Source of the DNA: Aeromonas piscicola | GTDB lineage: Bacteria > Pseudomonadota > Gammaproteobacteria > Enterobacterales > Aeromonadaceae | Direction of reading: 5' to 3' | NCBI RefSeq assembly: GCF_000820005.1 | Contig: NZ_CDBL01000034.1 | Location: forward strand, 236,208-300,207 | Length of the DNA: 64,000 bases | In this document: one piece after another, positions 1 to 7,145 of the stretch | Numbering within the stretch: position 1 is the stretch's first letter | Layout of the letters: each line of letters opens with the position of its first letter | The notes under the pieces: generated by a model | The model's database searches: none | What the model saw: the letters and a program-made list of their open reading frames with translations, nothing else | Told to the model about the DNA's origin: nothing | Made by a program: the position numbers and the translations under genes

Positions 1-1611
1 TTCGTACCAGCGTGCCAGCAGCGCTTCATCATCGTGGTCCGGCATGGGGTCTTCCCCCCTGGCCTCATTGGCATGGGCGTCGGCGGCGGGCCGATCGGGC
101 GCATCGCCGAGCAGCTCGGCATAGGCCCGCTCGGCGCTGTGGGCTTCGTGGATCCGGCCCTGCCTGATCACCCAGAAGCGGTTGCAACTGCGCTCGATCA
201 GATCCCGGTCGTGGGAGACCAGCAGCACGCCGCCGGCAAAGCCGGTCAAGGCCTCGGCCAGCTCCTCCTTTCCTGCCAGATCCAGATGGTTGGTGGGTTC
301 ATCGAGCCAGAGCAGATGGTGACTCGCCAGCGACAGGGCGAGGAACAGCAGTCTGGCCCGTTCACCCCCGCTCAAGGTCGCGACGCGCTGGCCGTGGCGG
401 GAGTAGGGGAAGCCCGCGCGGATCAGCGCCTGGCGCAGCGACACCTCCGGCAAAGGCGCCAGCGGATAGAGGGCATCGGTCAGGGTGGCGTCGCCGTCCA
501 GCTGCTGCAGGGCCTGATCGTAGTAGGCGATGCTGGCGCCCGGGTGGCGATACCAGCCCTCAGCCGGCAGTTGATCGCACACTTCGCCCCAGCATTGGCG
601 CAGCAGGGAGGACTTGCCCGTGCCGTTGGCGCCGAGCAGGGCGACTCTGTCGCCGGCGCGCAGCCAGAGATCCTCGGCCCGCAGCAGCGGCGGCAGGCCG
701 GGGGCGGGGCGCACGTCGAGGGCGTCGAGCCGCAGCAGGGCATCGGCGGGCAGCGCCTGTCCGTGCAGTTCGACGCGCCAGGGGGCGTCCGCCCCGACCA
801 CGCTCTGCTCCTCCTGCAGCCTGGTCACCCGTTTCTCCATGGACTTGGCCTGGCGCACCAGTTTCTCATTGTCATGCTCTCGCCCCCAGATGGCGAGGCG
901 CTTGCTGCTGGCGCTCAGACGGTCGATCTCTTTTTGCTCATCGGCCCGGCGCAGGCGGGTTTGCTCGTCCTCTTCGGCCAGGGCCGCCCTGGCCTGGCTG
1001 CAGGGCAGGGCGAAGCGATGAAGCCGCCGATCCCGCAGGATCAGGGTCTCGCGGGTCACCCGATCGAGCAGGCGACCATCGTGGGAGACCAGCACGAAGG
1101 CGCCGCGCCACGCCAGCAGGAAGCGCTCGAGCCAGAGCAGGGCGGGCAAGTCCAGGTGGTTGCTGGGTTCGTCCAGCAGCAACAGGTTGGGCTGGTGCAG
1201 CAGGGCGCGGCCTATCTGCAGGCGGGTATGCTGGCCGCCGCTCAGCGCGCTGACCGGGAGATCGGCCTGCTCGGCCAGCTGCAGCTCGGTCAGCATCTTG
1301 TCCACCTGCCACGCCTGGTCGACCTCGTTGGCCAGCGCATCGAGCAGCACGGCGCGGGTGCTGAGTGCTTGCAGTTGCACGGGCAGGTGCTGGGCCACGA
1401 ATTCACAGCGACAGGGAGTGGCCTTGTGTATGCGTCCGTTATGGGGCTGGCGCTGACCGGCCAGCAGGGCGAGCAGTGTGCTCTTGCCACAGCCATTGGC
1501 GCCGATGAGGCCAATGCGATCACCGCTGCGGATGCTGAGGTCCAGGTTGTCAAATAACGGAAGGTGCCCCGCACTCATTTGCAGGGAATGGGTACTCATC
1601 AGGGTTGTCAT
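1..1611 (-). CDS. ABC-F family ATPase (partial, C-terminal end beyond window)
   Basis: Soluble twin-ATPase protein of the ABC-F type; these act on ribosomes as translation factors or antibiotic-resistance proteins, not in membranes. The 537 codons present contain two nucleotide-binding domains. The first has a P-loop GANGCGKST near residue 43, signature LSGGQHTRL and Walker B LLLLDEPSNHLDL. A charged linker follows (about residues 220-270), then a second P-loop GANGTGKSS, signature LSGGERARL and LLWLDEPTNHLDL. No membrane segment is visible. The ATG at 1611 is preceded by a purine-rich AAGAGAG. The frame stays open to base 1, so the last residues are missing. The subfamily (Uup, YheS, YbiT or resistance type) cannot be fixed from what is visible. 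A short reading frame with a strong RBS lies upstream at 1727-1813. Confidence 0.9.
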   Translation of the reverse strand, partial: MTTLMSTHSLQMSAGHLPLFDNLDLSIRSGDRIGLIGANGCGKSTLLALLAGQRQPHNGRIHKATPCRCEFVAQHLPVQLQALSTRAVLLDALANEVDQAWQVDKMLTELQLAEQADLPVSALSGGQHTRLQIGRALLHQPNLLLLDEPSNHLDLPALLWLERFLLAWRGAFVLVSHDGRLLDRVTRETLILRDRRLHRFALPCSQARAALAEEDEQTRLRRADEQKEIDRLSASSKRLAIWGREHDNEKLVRQAKSMEKRVTRLQEEQSVVGADAPWRVELHGQALPADALLRLDALDVRPAPGLPPLLRAEDLWLRAGDRVALLGANGTGKSSLLRQCWGEVCDQLPAEGWYRHPGASIAYYDQALQQLDGDATLTDALYPLAPLPEVSLRQALIRAGFPYSRHGQRVATLSGGERARLLFLALSLASHHLLWLDEPTNHLDLAGKEELAEALTGFAGGVLLVSHDRDLIERSCNRFWVIRQGRIHEAHSAERAYAELLGDAPDRPAADAHANEARGEDPMPDHDDEALLARWYE

Positions 1612-1726
1612 GCTCTTGCTCTCTTAAATGGCGGGATCAAAAATCCCTGTCATCAGGAGCGCTGGCGACAACGGCAGAGTCGAGAAAGGTCTCGGTTTGG
1701 AAGGGAGTCGGCTTTGCTCGAACCCG

Positions 1727-1813
1727 CTATCGCAGCGCGATGGTATGCAGGCAAGAGCACGCGAATGTGCCGAACAGGCGGGCCGAGAACATCGGACACG
1801 CTTGGATAACCAT
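1727..1813 (-). CDS. Candidate 28-codon leader peptide upstream of the ABC-F gene
   Basis: A 28-residue open frame (begins MVIQACPMF, ends TIALR, then TAG). It has a near-perfect Shine-Dalgarno AAGGAGGT six bases before its ATG, far better than the RBS of the ABC-F gene. It lies between a promoter-like TATAAT and the ABC-F start, in a different frame from ABC-F, and ends 115 bases before it. Its last sense codon is the rare CGA. Two small hairpins follow (1681-1694 and 1633-1647). Several ABC-F resistance genes are known to be controlled by short leader peptides; that this is one is inference. It resembles no protein I recognise. Confidence 0.5.
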   Translation of the reverse strand: MVIQACPMFSARLFGTFACSCLHTIALR

Positions 1814-1853
1814 TTTTTTACCTCCTTATTTTTCGCAGTGGCAAGGTGGGGCG

Positions 1854-1882
1854 ATTATAAACGCAGAAAAAATAGCCGTCCA
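1854..1882 (-). promoter_or_regulatory. Putative sigma-70 promoter for leader peptide and ABC-F gene
   Basis: On the minus strand a perfect -10 TATAAT (1854-1859) lies 17 bases from a TGGACG -35 (1877-1882, four of six matches). Transcription would begin around 1847, about 20 bases before the AAGGAGGT ribosome-binding site of the 28-codon leader. Confidence 0.5.
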
Positions 1883-1945
1883 TCGGGGCGCAGGCCCGTA
1901 GCCGGGCGGCAAGGAGGCGGGAAAGGGCGTCAGCGTCTGTCGCCG

Positions 1946-1979
1946 AAAAGGAAGCAGCCCAGCGCTGCGGGGCTGCTTC
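1946..1979 (-). terminator. Rho-independent terminator of the lysozyme inhibitor gene
   Basis: GAAGCAGCCC pairs with GGGCTGCTTC around an eight-to-nine-base loop (1951-1979). On the minus strand it is followed by CTTTT (1946-1950). It sits just past the stop of the minus-strand gene at 1995. Confidence 0.75.
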
Positions 1980-1994
1980 ATGGAGAGTGATTAA

Positions 1995-2432
1995 TTAATC
2001 GCGGGGGGTCTTGAGCGCCTGGATCACATCTTCCGTGGGAGCCAGCTCTTCCACGTGGTTGAAGCTCTCGAGCCCCTCTTGCGGATGTATGGTGAAAGCG
2101 TCGGCACTCAGGTAGCTGCCGCTGCCGGCGCTCTCCATGATGACGATGAGCTCGGGCTGCTTGTCACCGTTGAGATCCTGCAGTTTGAGCTCCTTGATGG
2201 TGCCATCTCGCGCCAGTACCTTGCCGTCGATGAACTGATCGAGGGGAAACTGGGGATTGGCGCCGGAGTAGAGGCGCACGTCGTAGCTGCCGATGGAGGT
2301 GGGTTCACCCCGTCCCTCGCTGACGGTGATCACCTGGCCGGAGGGGAGCGTCAGCTGTTTGAAGAACCCCTCCGCTGCCTGGCCAGTCAGTGGCAGGGTG
2401 AGCAGGCCGAGTGTCATGAATAAGGCTTTCAT
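1995..2432 (-). CDS. pliI: PliI-type periplasmic lysozyme inhibitor
   Basis: Predicted secreted inhibitor of invertebrate (i-type) lysozyme, protecting peptidoglycan from host enzymes. The 145-residue product has a signal peptide (MKALFMTLGLLTLPLTGQAA, cleavage near residue 20). The conserved block of the family is visible: a SIGSYDVRLY segment near residue 48, RDGTIKELKLQDLNGD near 75, and SAGSGSYLSADAF near 101. Length fits the PliI family, first characterised from Aeromonas hydrophila. It lies 123 bases downstream of pepO on the same strand, with a stem-loop between them, and has its own terminator. Assignment rests on recognised motifs, not on a search. Confidence 0.78.
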   Translation of the reverse strand: MKALFMTLGLLTLPLTGQAAEGFFKQLTLPSGQVITVSEGRGEPTSIGSYDVRLYSGANPQFPLDQFIDGKVLARDGTIKELKLQDLNGDKQPELIVIMESAGSGSYLSADAFTIHPQEGLESFNHVEELAPTEDVIQALKTPRD

Positions 2433-2454
2433 CTATGTGACCCTTGTTGCTGCG

Positions 2455-2481
2455 GTGACGGGCGGCACGCCTGCCCGTCAC
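2455..2481 (-). other. Stem-loop between pepO and pliI
   Basis: GTGACGGGC (2455-2463) is perfectly complementary to GCCCGTCAC (2473-2481) with a nine-base loop. There is no T-run on the minus strand, so it is more likely an intercistronic processing or mRNA-end structure than an intrinsic terminator. Confidence 0.45.
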
Positions 2482-2555
2482 GGATGTGTATGTGTGGGCC
2501 GGGTTCGGGCTTGCCTCTGCCCGGCTCTCTTTCTCTGCCTCGCCGGAGGCGGTGA

Positions 2556-4586
2556 TTACCAGATCTTGACTCGTTTGGCCGGGGCCAGATAGAGCTTGTC
2601 ACCCGGCTGTATGTTGAACGCCTCGTAGAAGGCGGGGATGTTGGGCACCACGCCGTTGACCCTGTACTCGGGCGGAGAGTGGGGATCCGAGGCGAGCAGC
2701 ATCTGCATCAGCTCGGGGCGATACATGCCTTTCCACACCTGGGCCCAGCCGAGGAAGAAGCGCTGCTCACCGGTGAAGCCGTCCAACACGGGCGCTTCCT
2801 CACCCTTGAGCGACAGCTCGTAGGCCTTGTGGGCTATGGTGAGACCGCCCAGATCGCCTATGTTCTCCCCCAGGGTGAACTGGCCGTTGACGAACTGGCC
2901 ATTGATGGGCTCGAAGCGGTTGTACTGGGCCACCAGCCGGCTGGTACGGAAGCGGAACTCCTTGAGATCCTGTGGCGTCCACCAGTCGCGCATCAGGCCG
3001 TCGCCGTCGGACTTGGCCCCCTGATCATCGAAACCGTGGCCCATCTCGTGGCCAATCACCCCGCCGATGGCGCCGTAGTTGACAGCGTCATCTGCCGTCA
3101 TGTCGAAGAAGGGGGGTTGCAGTATGGCGGCCGGGAAGACGATCTCGTTGTTGCTCGGGTTGTAGTAGGCGTTCACCGTCTGCGGCGACATGTGCCATTC
3201 GTCTCTGTCTACCGGCTTGCCGAGGCGGGCCAGGTTGTCGGCATATTCGAAGGCGTGGGCCCGCTGCAGGTTGCCCAGCAGATCGCCCTGGCGGATCTCG
3301 ATGGCGCTGTAATCCTTCCACTTGTCCGGGTAGCCGATCTTGGGCCTGAACTTGGCCAGCTTCTCCAGCGCCTGGGTCTTGGTGGCCGGCGACATCCAGT
3401 CCAGCTCCTGGATGCTCTGGCCGTAGGCGGTGCGCAGGTTCTCTACCAGCTGCTCCATGCGGGCCTTGGCCTGGGGCGGGAAGTAGCGCTCCACGTAGAG
3501 CTGGCCCACCGCCTCGCCCAGGTGATCGTCCAGCACGCCGAGGGCGCGCTCCCAGGGGGCGCGCTGCTTGGGTGTGCCGCTTAAGGTGGTGCCGAAGAAG
3601 GCGAAGTTCTGGGCGTCTGTCTGGCTGTCGAGATAGGGAGCGTAATCCGTGATGAGCTGCCACTTGAGGTATGCTTGCCAGTCGCCGATCGGGGTCTGCT
3701 GCATCAGGCCATCAAGGGCTGCGAGATAACTCGGCTGGCCTATGACCAGGCTGCGCTGACCGGCGAGGCCGGCCTGGTTCAGGTAGCCGTCCCAGTCGAT
3801 ATGCGGAGCGAGGCGCTTGAGCTCGCTCTGGGGCGCCTTGTTGTAGTTCTTCTCCCGATCCCGCAGGGCCACGTTGTCCCACTGGATCTGGGCGAGTTTG
3901 GTCTCAAGGGCCAGGATGCGTGCGGCCTTGGCCTTGGCATCCGCTTCGCCGAAACGGGTCAGCATGCCGGCGATGTGCTGCTCGTATTTCTGCCGCAGCG
4001 CCTGGCTGCTGGGGTCCGTCTTGAGGTAGTAATCCCGATCCGGCAGGCTGAGCCCGGATTGATAGAGGTAGACCGCATAGCTGTCCGGCGCCTTGGCATC
4101 GGCGTCGATCCAGAAGCCGAACGGGGCGCCGCCGCCAGTGCGACCGCTCTGGGCAAAGGCCCGGGCCAGCCCGCTTCGATCGCGGATCTGATCGATGTCG
4201 CTGAGCAGGGGCAGCAGCGGCGTGGTGCCCTTGGCATCCCGGCTGCCCTGATCCAGATAGCTCTGGTAGAGATCGTGGATCTGCTGGGCCGGGGTGCCTG
4301 CCGCCGCCTTGCCGTCGAGCCCCTCGACCAGCACCCGCACGTCCGCCAGCGACTTGTCCCGCAGCATGTAAAAGGCACCGTCGGCGGGCCTGTCGTCCGG
4401 GATCTTGGCGGTGGCCAGCCAGTGGCCGTTCACGTAGCGGAAGAAGTCGTCACCGGGTTTGACCCGGGTGTCCATGTTGGCCAGCGCGAGGCCGGAGTGT
4501 TTGTCTGCTGTGTCCGGCGCCTGACTACAACCGGCCAGCAGGGCCAGTCCGATGAGGCCGGCCAGCATGCTTTTTTTATTGTTCAT
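2556..4586 (-). CDS. pepO: M13-family zinc metallopeptidase lipoprotein (PepO/neprilysin-like)
   Basis: Zinc endopeptidase of the neprilysin family that cleaves oligopeptides at the cell envelope. The 676-residue product starts with a lipoprotein signal (GLALLAGCSQ, Cys near residue 20). It has the long N-terminal M13 domain followed by the catalytic domain. Visible motifs are NAYYNPSNNEIVFPA, the zinc-binding HEMGH near residue 512 in GVIGHEMGHGFDDQG, and ENIGDLGG with the third zinc ligand; it ends KIW. The ATG at 4586 (GGAA nine bases upstream) is preferred over an in-frame TTG at 4601. Full length for the family. It reads away from the divergent tilS and upstream of pliI. Confidence 0.92.
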   Translation of the reverse strand: MNNKKSMLAGLIGLALLAGCSQAPDTADKHSGLALANMDTRVKPGDDFFRYVNGHWLATAKIPDDRPADGAFYMLRDKSLADVRVLVEGLDGKAAAGTPAQQIHDLYQSYLDQGSRDAKGTTPLLPLLSDIDQIRDRSGLARAFAQSGRTGGGAPFGFWIDADAKAPDSYAVYLYQSGLSLPDRDYYLKTDPSSQALRQKYEQHIAGMLTRFGEADAKAKAARILALETKLAQIQWDNVALRDREKNYNKAPQSELKRLAPHIDWDGYLNQAGLAGQRSLVIGQPSYLAALDGLMQQTPIGDWQAYLKWQLITDYAPYLDSQTDAQNFAFFGTTLSGTPKQRAPWERALGVLDDHLGEAVGQLYVERYFPPQAKARMEQLVENLRTAYGQSIQELDWMSPATKTQALEKLAKFRPKIGYPDKWKDYSAIEIRQGDLLGNLQRAHAFEYADNLARLGKPVDRDEWHMSPQTVNAYYNPSNNEIVFPAAILQPPFFDMTADDAVNYGAIGGVIGHEMGHGFDDQGAKSDGDGLMRDWWTPQDLKEFRFRTSRLVAQYNRFEPINGQFVNGQFTLGENIGDLGGLTIAHKAYELSLKGEEAPVLDGFTGEQRFFLGWAQVWKGMYRPELMQMLLASDPHSPPEYRVNGVVPNIPAFYEAFNIQPGDKLYLAPAKRVKIW

Positions 4587-4681
4587 CTTGTTGGATTCCA
4601 ATTCGGGTTATTCAGCTTCCTGGCCCAAACAGGGCAGTTCTTCACTCTAACAGTCGGGTTGCAGCTTGATAAGCCCGACTC

Positions 4682-4690
4682 TGCTAAGAT
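4682..4690 (+). promoter_or_regulatory. Possible extended -10 promoter of tilS
   Basis: TGCTAAGAT is an extended -10 (TGn followed by TAAGAT) 26 bases before the tilS ATG, in the pepO/tilS divergent gap. No convincing -35 is visible, which is usual for extended -10 promoters. Confidence 0.35.
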
Positions 4691-4715
4691 CGGCCTGGTC
4701 GTTTTGGGGAAGCCT

Positions 4716-6056
4716 ATGATTTCTCGTATTTATTCTCGTTTTTTTCAGACCCTGCCAGCGCCGGAAGGTTCCCGGGGCCTGTTGGTTGCCTTCAGTGGCG
4801 GGCTCGATTCCACCGTGTTGCTGGTGCTGGCGGCGCAGTTTGCCCGCGAGCAGGGGCTGGTGCTGCGCGCCCTGCACGTGCATCACGGCCTGAGCCCTCA
4901 CGCCGATGCCTGGGTGGCCCATTGTGAAGCCGTGTGTCAGCAACTGGCGGTGCCGCTCATGGTAGAGCGGGTGCAGCTGGTACGTGGCAATGGCGAGAGC
5001 CTGGAGGCCCAGGCCCGGGAGGCCCGCTATCAGCGGCTGGCCGCCAGCCTGGGGGCCGGGGAGTGGCTGCTCACCGCCCATCATCAGGACGATCAGCTGG
5101 AGACACTGCTGCTGGCCCTCAAGCGTGGTGCCGGCGTGCGCGGCCTGGCGGGCATACTGCCGAGTCAGACGTTTGCGGCCGGCCTGCTGCTGCGCCCCTT
5201 GCTTGAGGTCAGCCGGGCCGAGTTGGCAGAGGTGGCACAATCGCTTCCTTACGGTTGGGTGGAGGATGAGAGCAATCAGGATGTGAGCTATGACCGCAAT
5301 TTCCTGCGCCAGACGCTTATCCCCCAGCTCAAGGCGCGTTGGCCCGCCATGGCCCGCACCGCCGCTCGCAGCATGGCGCTGTGCGCCGAGCAGGAGACGC
5401 TGCTGACCGAGCTGGCCGAGACGGACTGGCGGTTGGCCGGTGAGGGAAGTGCCCTGAATATCGAGCCGTTGCACGGGCTCTCGGTGACCCGGCGCAACAA
5501 CCTGCTGCGCTACTGGATCCGCCGGCTGGGGGGCGAGATGCCCTCCCGGGATCAGCTGGCTCTGCTGTGGCAGGAGGTGGCGCTGGCGCGAGAGGACGCC
5601 AATCCGCAGTTCAGCTTGAAGAGTCTGGATTGTCGCCGCTTTCAGGGCCGGCTCCATCTGGTCAAGCCTGGGCTGGCGCCCTGTCATGAGCAGCTGGCGG
5701 TGGCGGTTGGCGAGTCGGTCGCTTTGCCGGACGGGCTGGGACTGGTGCAGCTACAGCTGCGGCAGGGCGGTGAGGGGTTGAGGTTGCCCACCGCGCGGGA
5801 GCCAATGTCGGTGCGTTTTCAGGTGACGCCCGGGATCATGCTCAAACCCGTGGGGCGCAGCGGCAGTCGGCGTTTCAAGAAGTTGCTGCAAGAGTATGGG
5901 GTGCCCTCCTGGCAGCGGGGGCGCATCCCCATCCTCTATTACGGCGAACAGGTGGCTGCCGTGGCCGGACTCTTTATCTGTGACGGATTCATGACGCGAG
6001 CCGCCGGTATGGAGTGGGACTGGCTACCCGCGGCCGACAGCTATATCCCGGAGTGA
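4716..6056 (+). CDS. tilS: tRNA(Ile)-lysidine synthase TilS
   Basis: Converts the wobble cytidine of the CAU-anticodon tRNA-Ile to lysidine using ATP and lysine, so that AUA is read as isoleucine; essential and cytoplasmic. The 446-residue product has the PP-loop ATPase motif SGGLDS at residues 27-32, then HVHHGLSPHAD and TAHHQDDQLETLLLALKRG typical of TilS. The N-ATPase is followed by the TilS substrate-binding middle domain and a C-terminal domain (VGRSGSRRFKKLLQEYGVPSWQRGRIPILYYG). ATG 4716 is chosen because the PP-loop then sits at the usual distance from the N-terminus; much longer upstream extensions of the frame run over antisense pepO. Length matches the family. Confidence 0.96.
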   Translation: MISRIYSRFFQTLPAPEGSRGLLVAFSGGLDSTVLLVLAAQFAREQGLVLRALHVHHGLSPHADAWVAHCEAVCQQLAVPLMVERVQLVRGNGESLEAQAREARYQRLAASLGAGEWLLTAHHQDDQLETLLLALKRGAGVRGLAGILPSQTFAAGLLLRPLLEVSRAELAEVAQSLPYGWVEDESNQDVSYDRNFLRQTLIPQLKARWPAMARTAARSMALCAEQETLLTELAETDWRLAGEGSALNIEPLHGLSVTRRNNLLRYWIRRLGGEMPSRDQLALLWQEVALAREDANPQFSLKSLDCRRFQGRLHLVKPGLAPCHEQLAVAVGESVALPDGLGLVQLQLRQGGEGLRLPTAREPMSVRFQVTPGIMLKPVGRSGSRRFKKLLQEYGVPSWQRGRIPILYYGEQVAAVAGLFICDGFMTRAAGMEWDWLPAADSYIPE

Positions 6057-6078
6057 ATCCGGGCCCGCCATCAAGATA

Positions 6079-6104
6079 GAAAAGCCGGCATTGCCGGCTT
6101 TTCT
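6079..6104. terminator. Bidirectional terminator between tilS and diguanylate cyclase
   Basis: AAAGCCGGCA (6081-6090) followed by TTGCCGGCTTTT forms a GC-rich hairpin with A and T tracts on both sides. It serves the convergent tilS and the minus-strand cyclase gene. Confidence 0.85.
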
Positions 6105-6124
6105 GCTCTCGTCCCCTGACCGGT

Positions 6125-7045
6125 TCAATCCAGCAGGCCGGCTTTGCCCGCTTTTTTGCGGGCGTAGAGGTGAGCGTCCGCCGCCTCGTACAGGCTGTGG
6201 ACCGCCATTCCGGACTGCCAGCTGGCCGCCCCCAGGCTGCAGCCAACCGAGAAGGTGCTGAGCTCCTTGTTGGTCATCAGCATGTGTTGCAGCCGCAGCC
6301 AGACGGGACGCCAGGCCTCCGGCTCGGCGGGTTGCAGCAGCAGCGCAAATTCATCGCCGCCGAGGCGAAACGCCTGATCCGTGCTGCGGATGCAATGCTT
6401 GAGCAACTGGGCGAAGCGGCTCAGTACCAGATCGCCGACCGGGTGACCCCAGGTGTCGTTAATCAGCTTGAAGCGATCGAGGTCCAGCAGTACCAGTACC
6501 AGACCGTGAGACTCACGGCTGTGCTGCTCCACCGCGCGGCCGATGGCCTCATCGAAGTAGGATCGGTTGCCGAGCCCGGTCAGGTGGTCGAGCCGCACCT
6601 GCTGCTCCAGTTGTGCCAGCCGCAGATAGAGGGGCAGGGGCAGGCAGAGCAGCTGATGGTACTGCTGCAGGATCCGCTGCTGGCTGCCGCTCAGGGTATG
6701 TTCCAGGGTGTAGTGCAGCTGGCCAAACAGCTGGCCATGCTGGCCGCGCAGTTCGAACGGGTAGCTATGCAGCGTCAGGCTGGCCTGGGGCGGCTGCTGG
6801 ATCAGCCGAAGCGGTTGAGCGTGATCGAAGTAGAGGCTGTGTATTCGGACAATTCTTGCCGCACGATCGGCAAAGGTTGCCAGCAGGCTGTCGAGATCCG
6901 TCTGTACCAGCAAGAGCTCGAGCAACTGGTTGCGATCCTGACTGGCCAGCGGTGAGAGTCGCTCCATCTGGCGAACCCACTGCTCTATGCCATGTCCCAA
7001 ACCATTCAATGACGATGTGTTTTCCACGGTACAGCCCCCATACAT
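6125..7045 (-). CDS. GGDEF diguanylate cyclase
   Basis: Makes cyclic di-GMP from two GTP. The roughly 306-residue product has no membrane segment. An N-terminal region of about 150 residues of unknown fold (possibly a divergent sensory domain) precedes a C-terminal GGDEF domain. Visible are DHLTGLGNRSYFDEA, LLDLDRFKLINDTWGHPVGD, and the intact catalytic RLGGDEFAL near residue 229. RSTD, five residues before GGDEF, fits the RxxD product-inhibition site. An active, feedback-inhibited cyclase is therefore likely. Start is uncertain: ATG 7045 follows AGGAAG closely; a GTG at 7060 and one at about 7028 are also possible. Divergent from the antiporter gene. Confidence 0.88.
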   Translation of the reverse strand: MYGGCTVENTSSLNGLGHGIEQWVRQMERLSPLASQDRNQLLELLLVQTDLDSLLATFADRAARIVRIHSLYFDHAQPLRLIQQPPQASLTLHSYPFELRGQHGQLFGQLHYTLEHTLSGSQQRILQQYHQLLCLPLPLYLRLAQLEQQVRLDHLTGLGNRSYFDEAIGRAVEQHSRESHGLVLVLLDLDRFKLINDTWGHPVGDLVLSRFAQLLKHCIRSTDQAFRLGGDEFALLLQPAEPEAWRPVWLRLQHMLMTNKELSTFSVGCSLGAASWQSGMAVHSLYEAADAHLYARKKAGKAGLLD

Positions 7046-7145
7046 CCTACTTCCTGTCACTTCCTTGCAATCCTTGTGCCCAAAATATGTTCGATGTGAA
7101 CAAGGGCGGCTGGCTAGGCTTAAGTGGATAAAAAGGGAGGAAAAA

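Noticed and set aside
34..1557. 507-codon plus-strand open frame opposite the ABC-F gene
   Set aside because: It is the antisense shadow of a high-GC gene; the minus strand carries complete ABC-F motifs and this frame shows none.
3675..4715. Long upstream extension of the tilS frame
   Set aside because: It is antisense to pepO, has no RBS, and TilS proteins begin about 27 residues before the SGGLDS motif.
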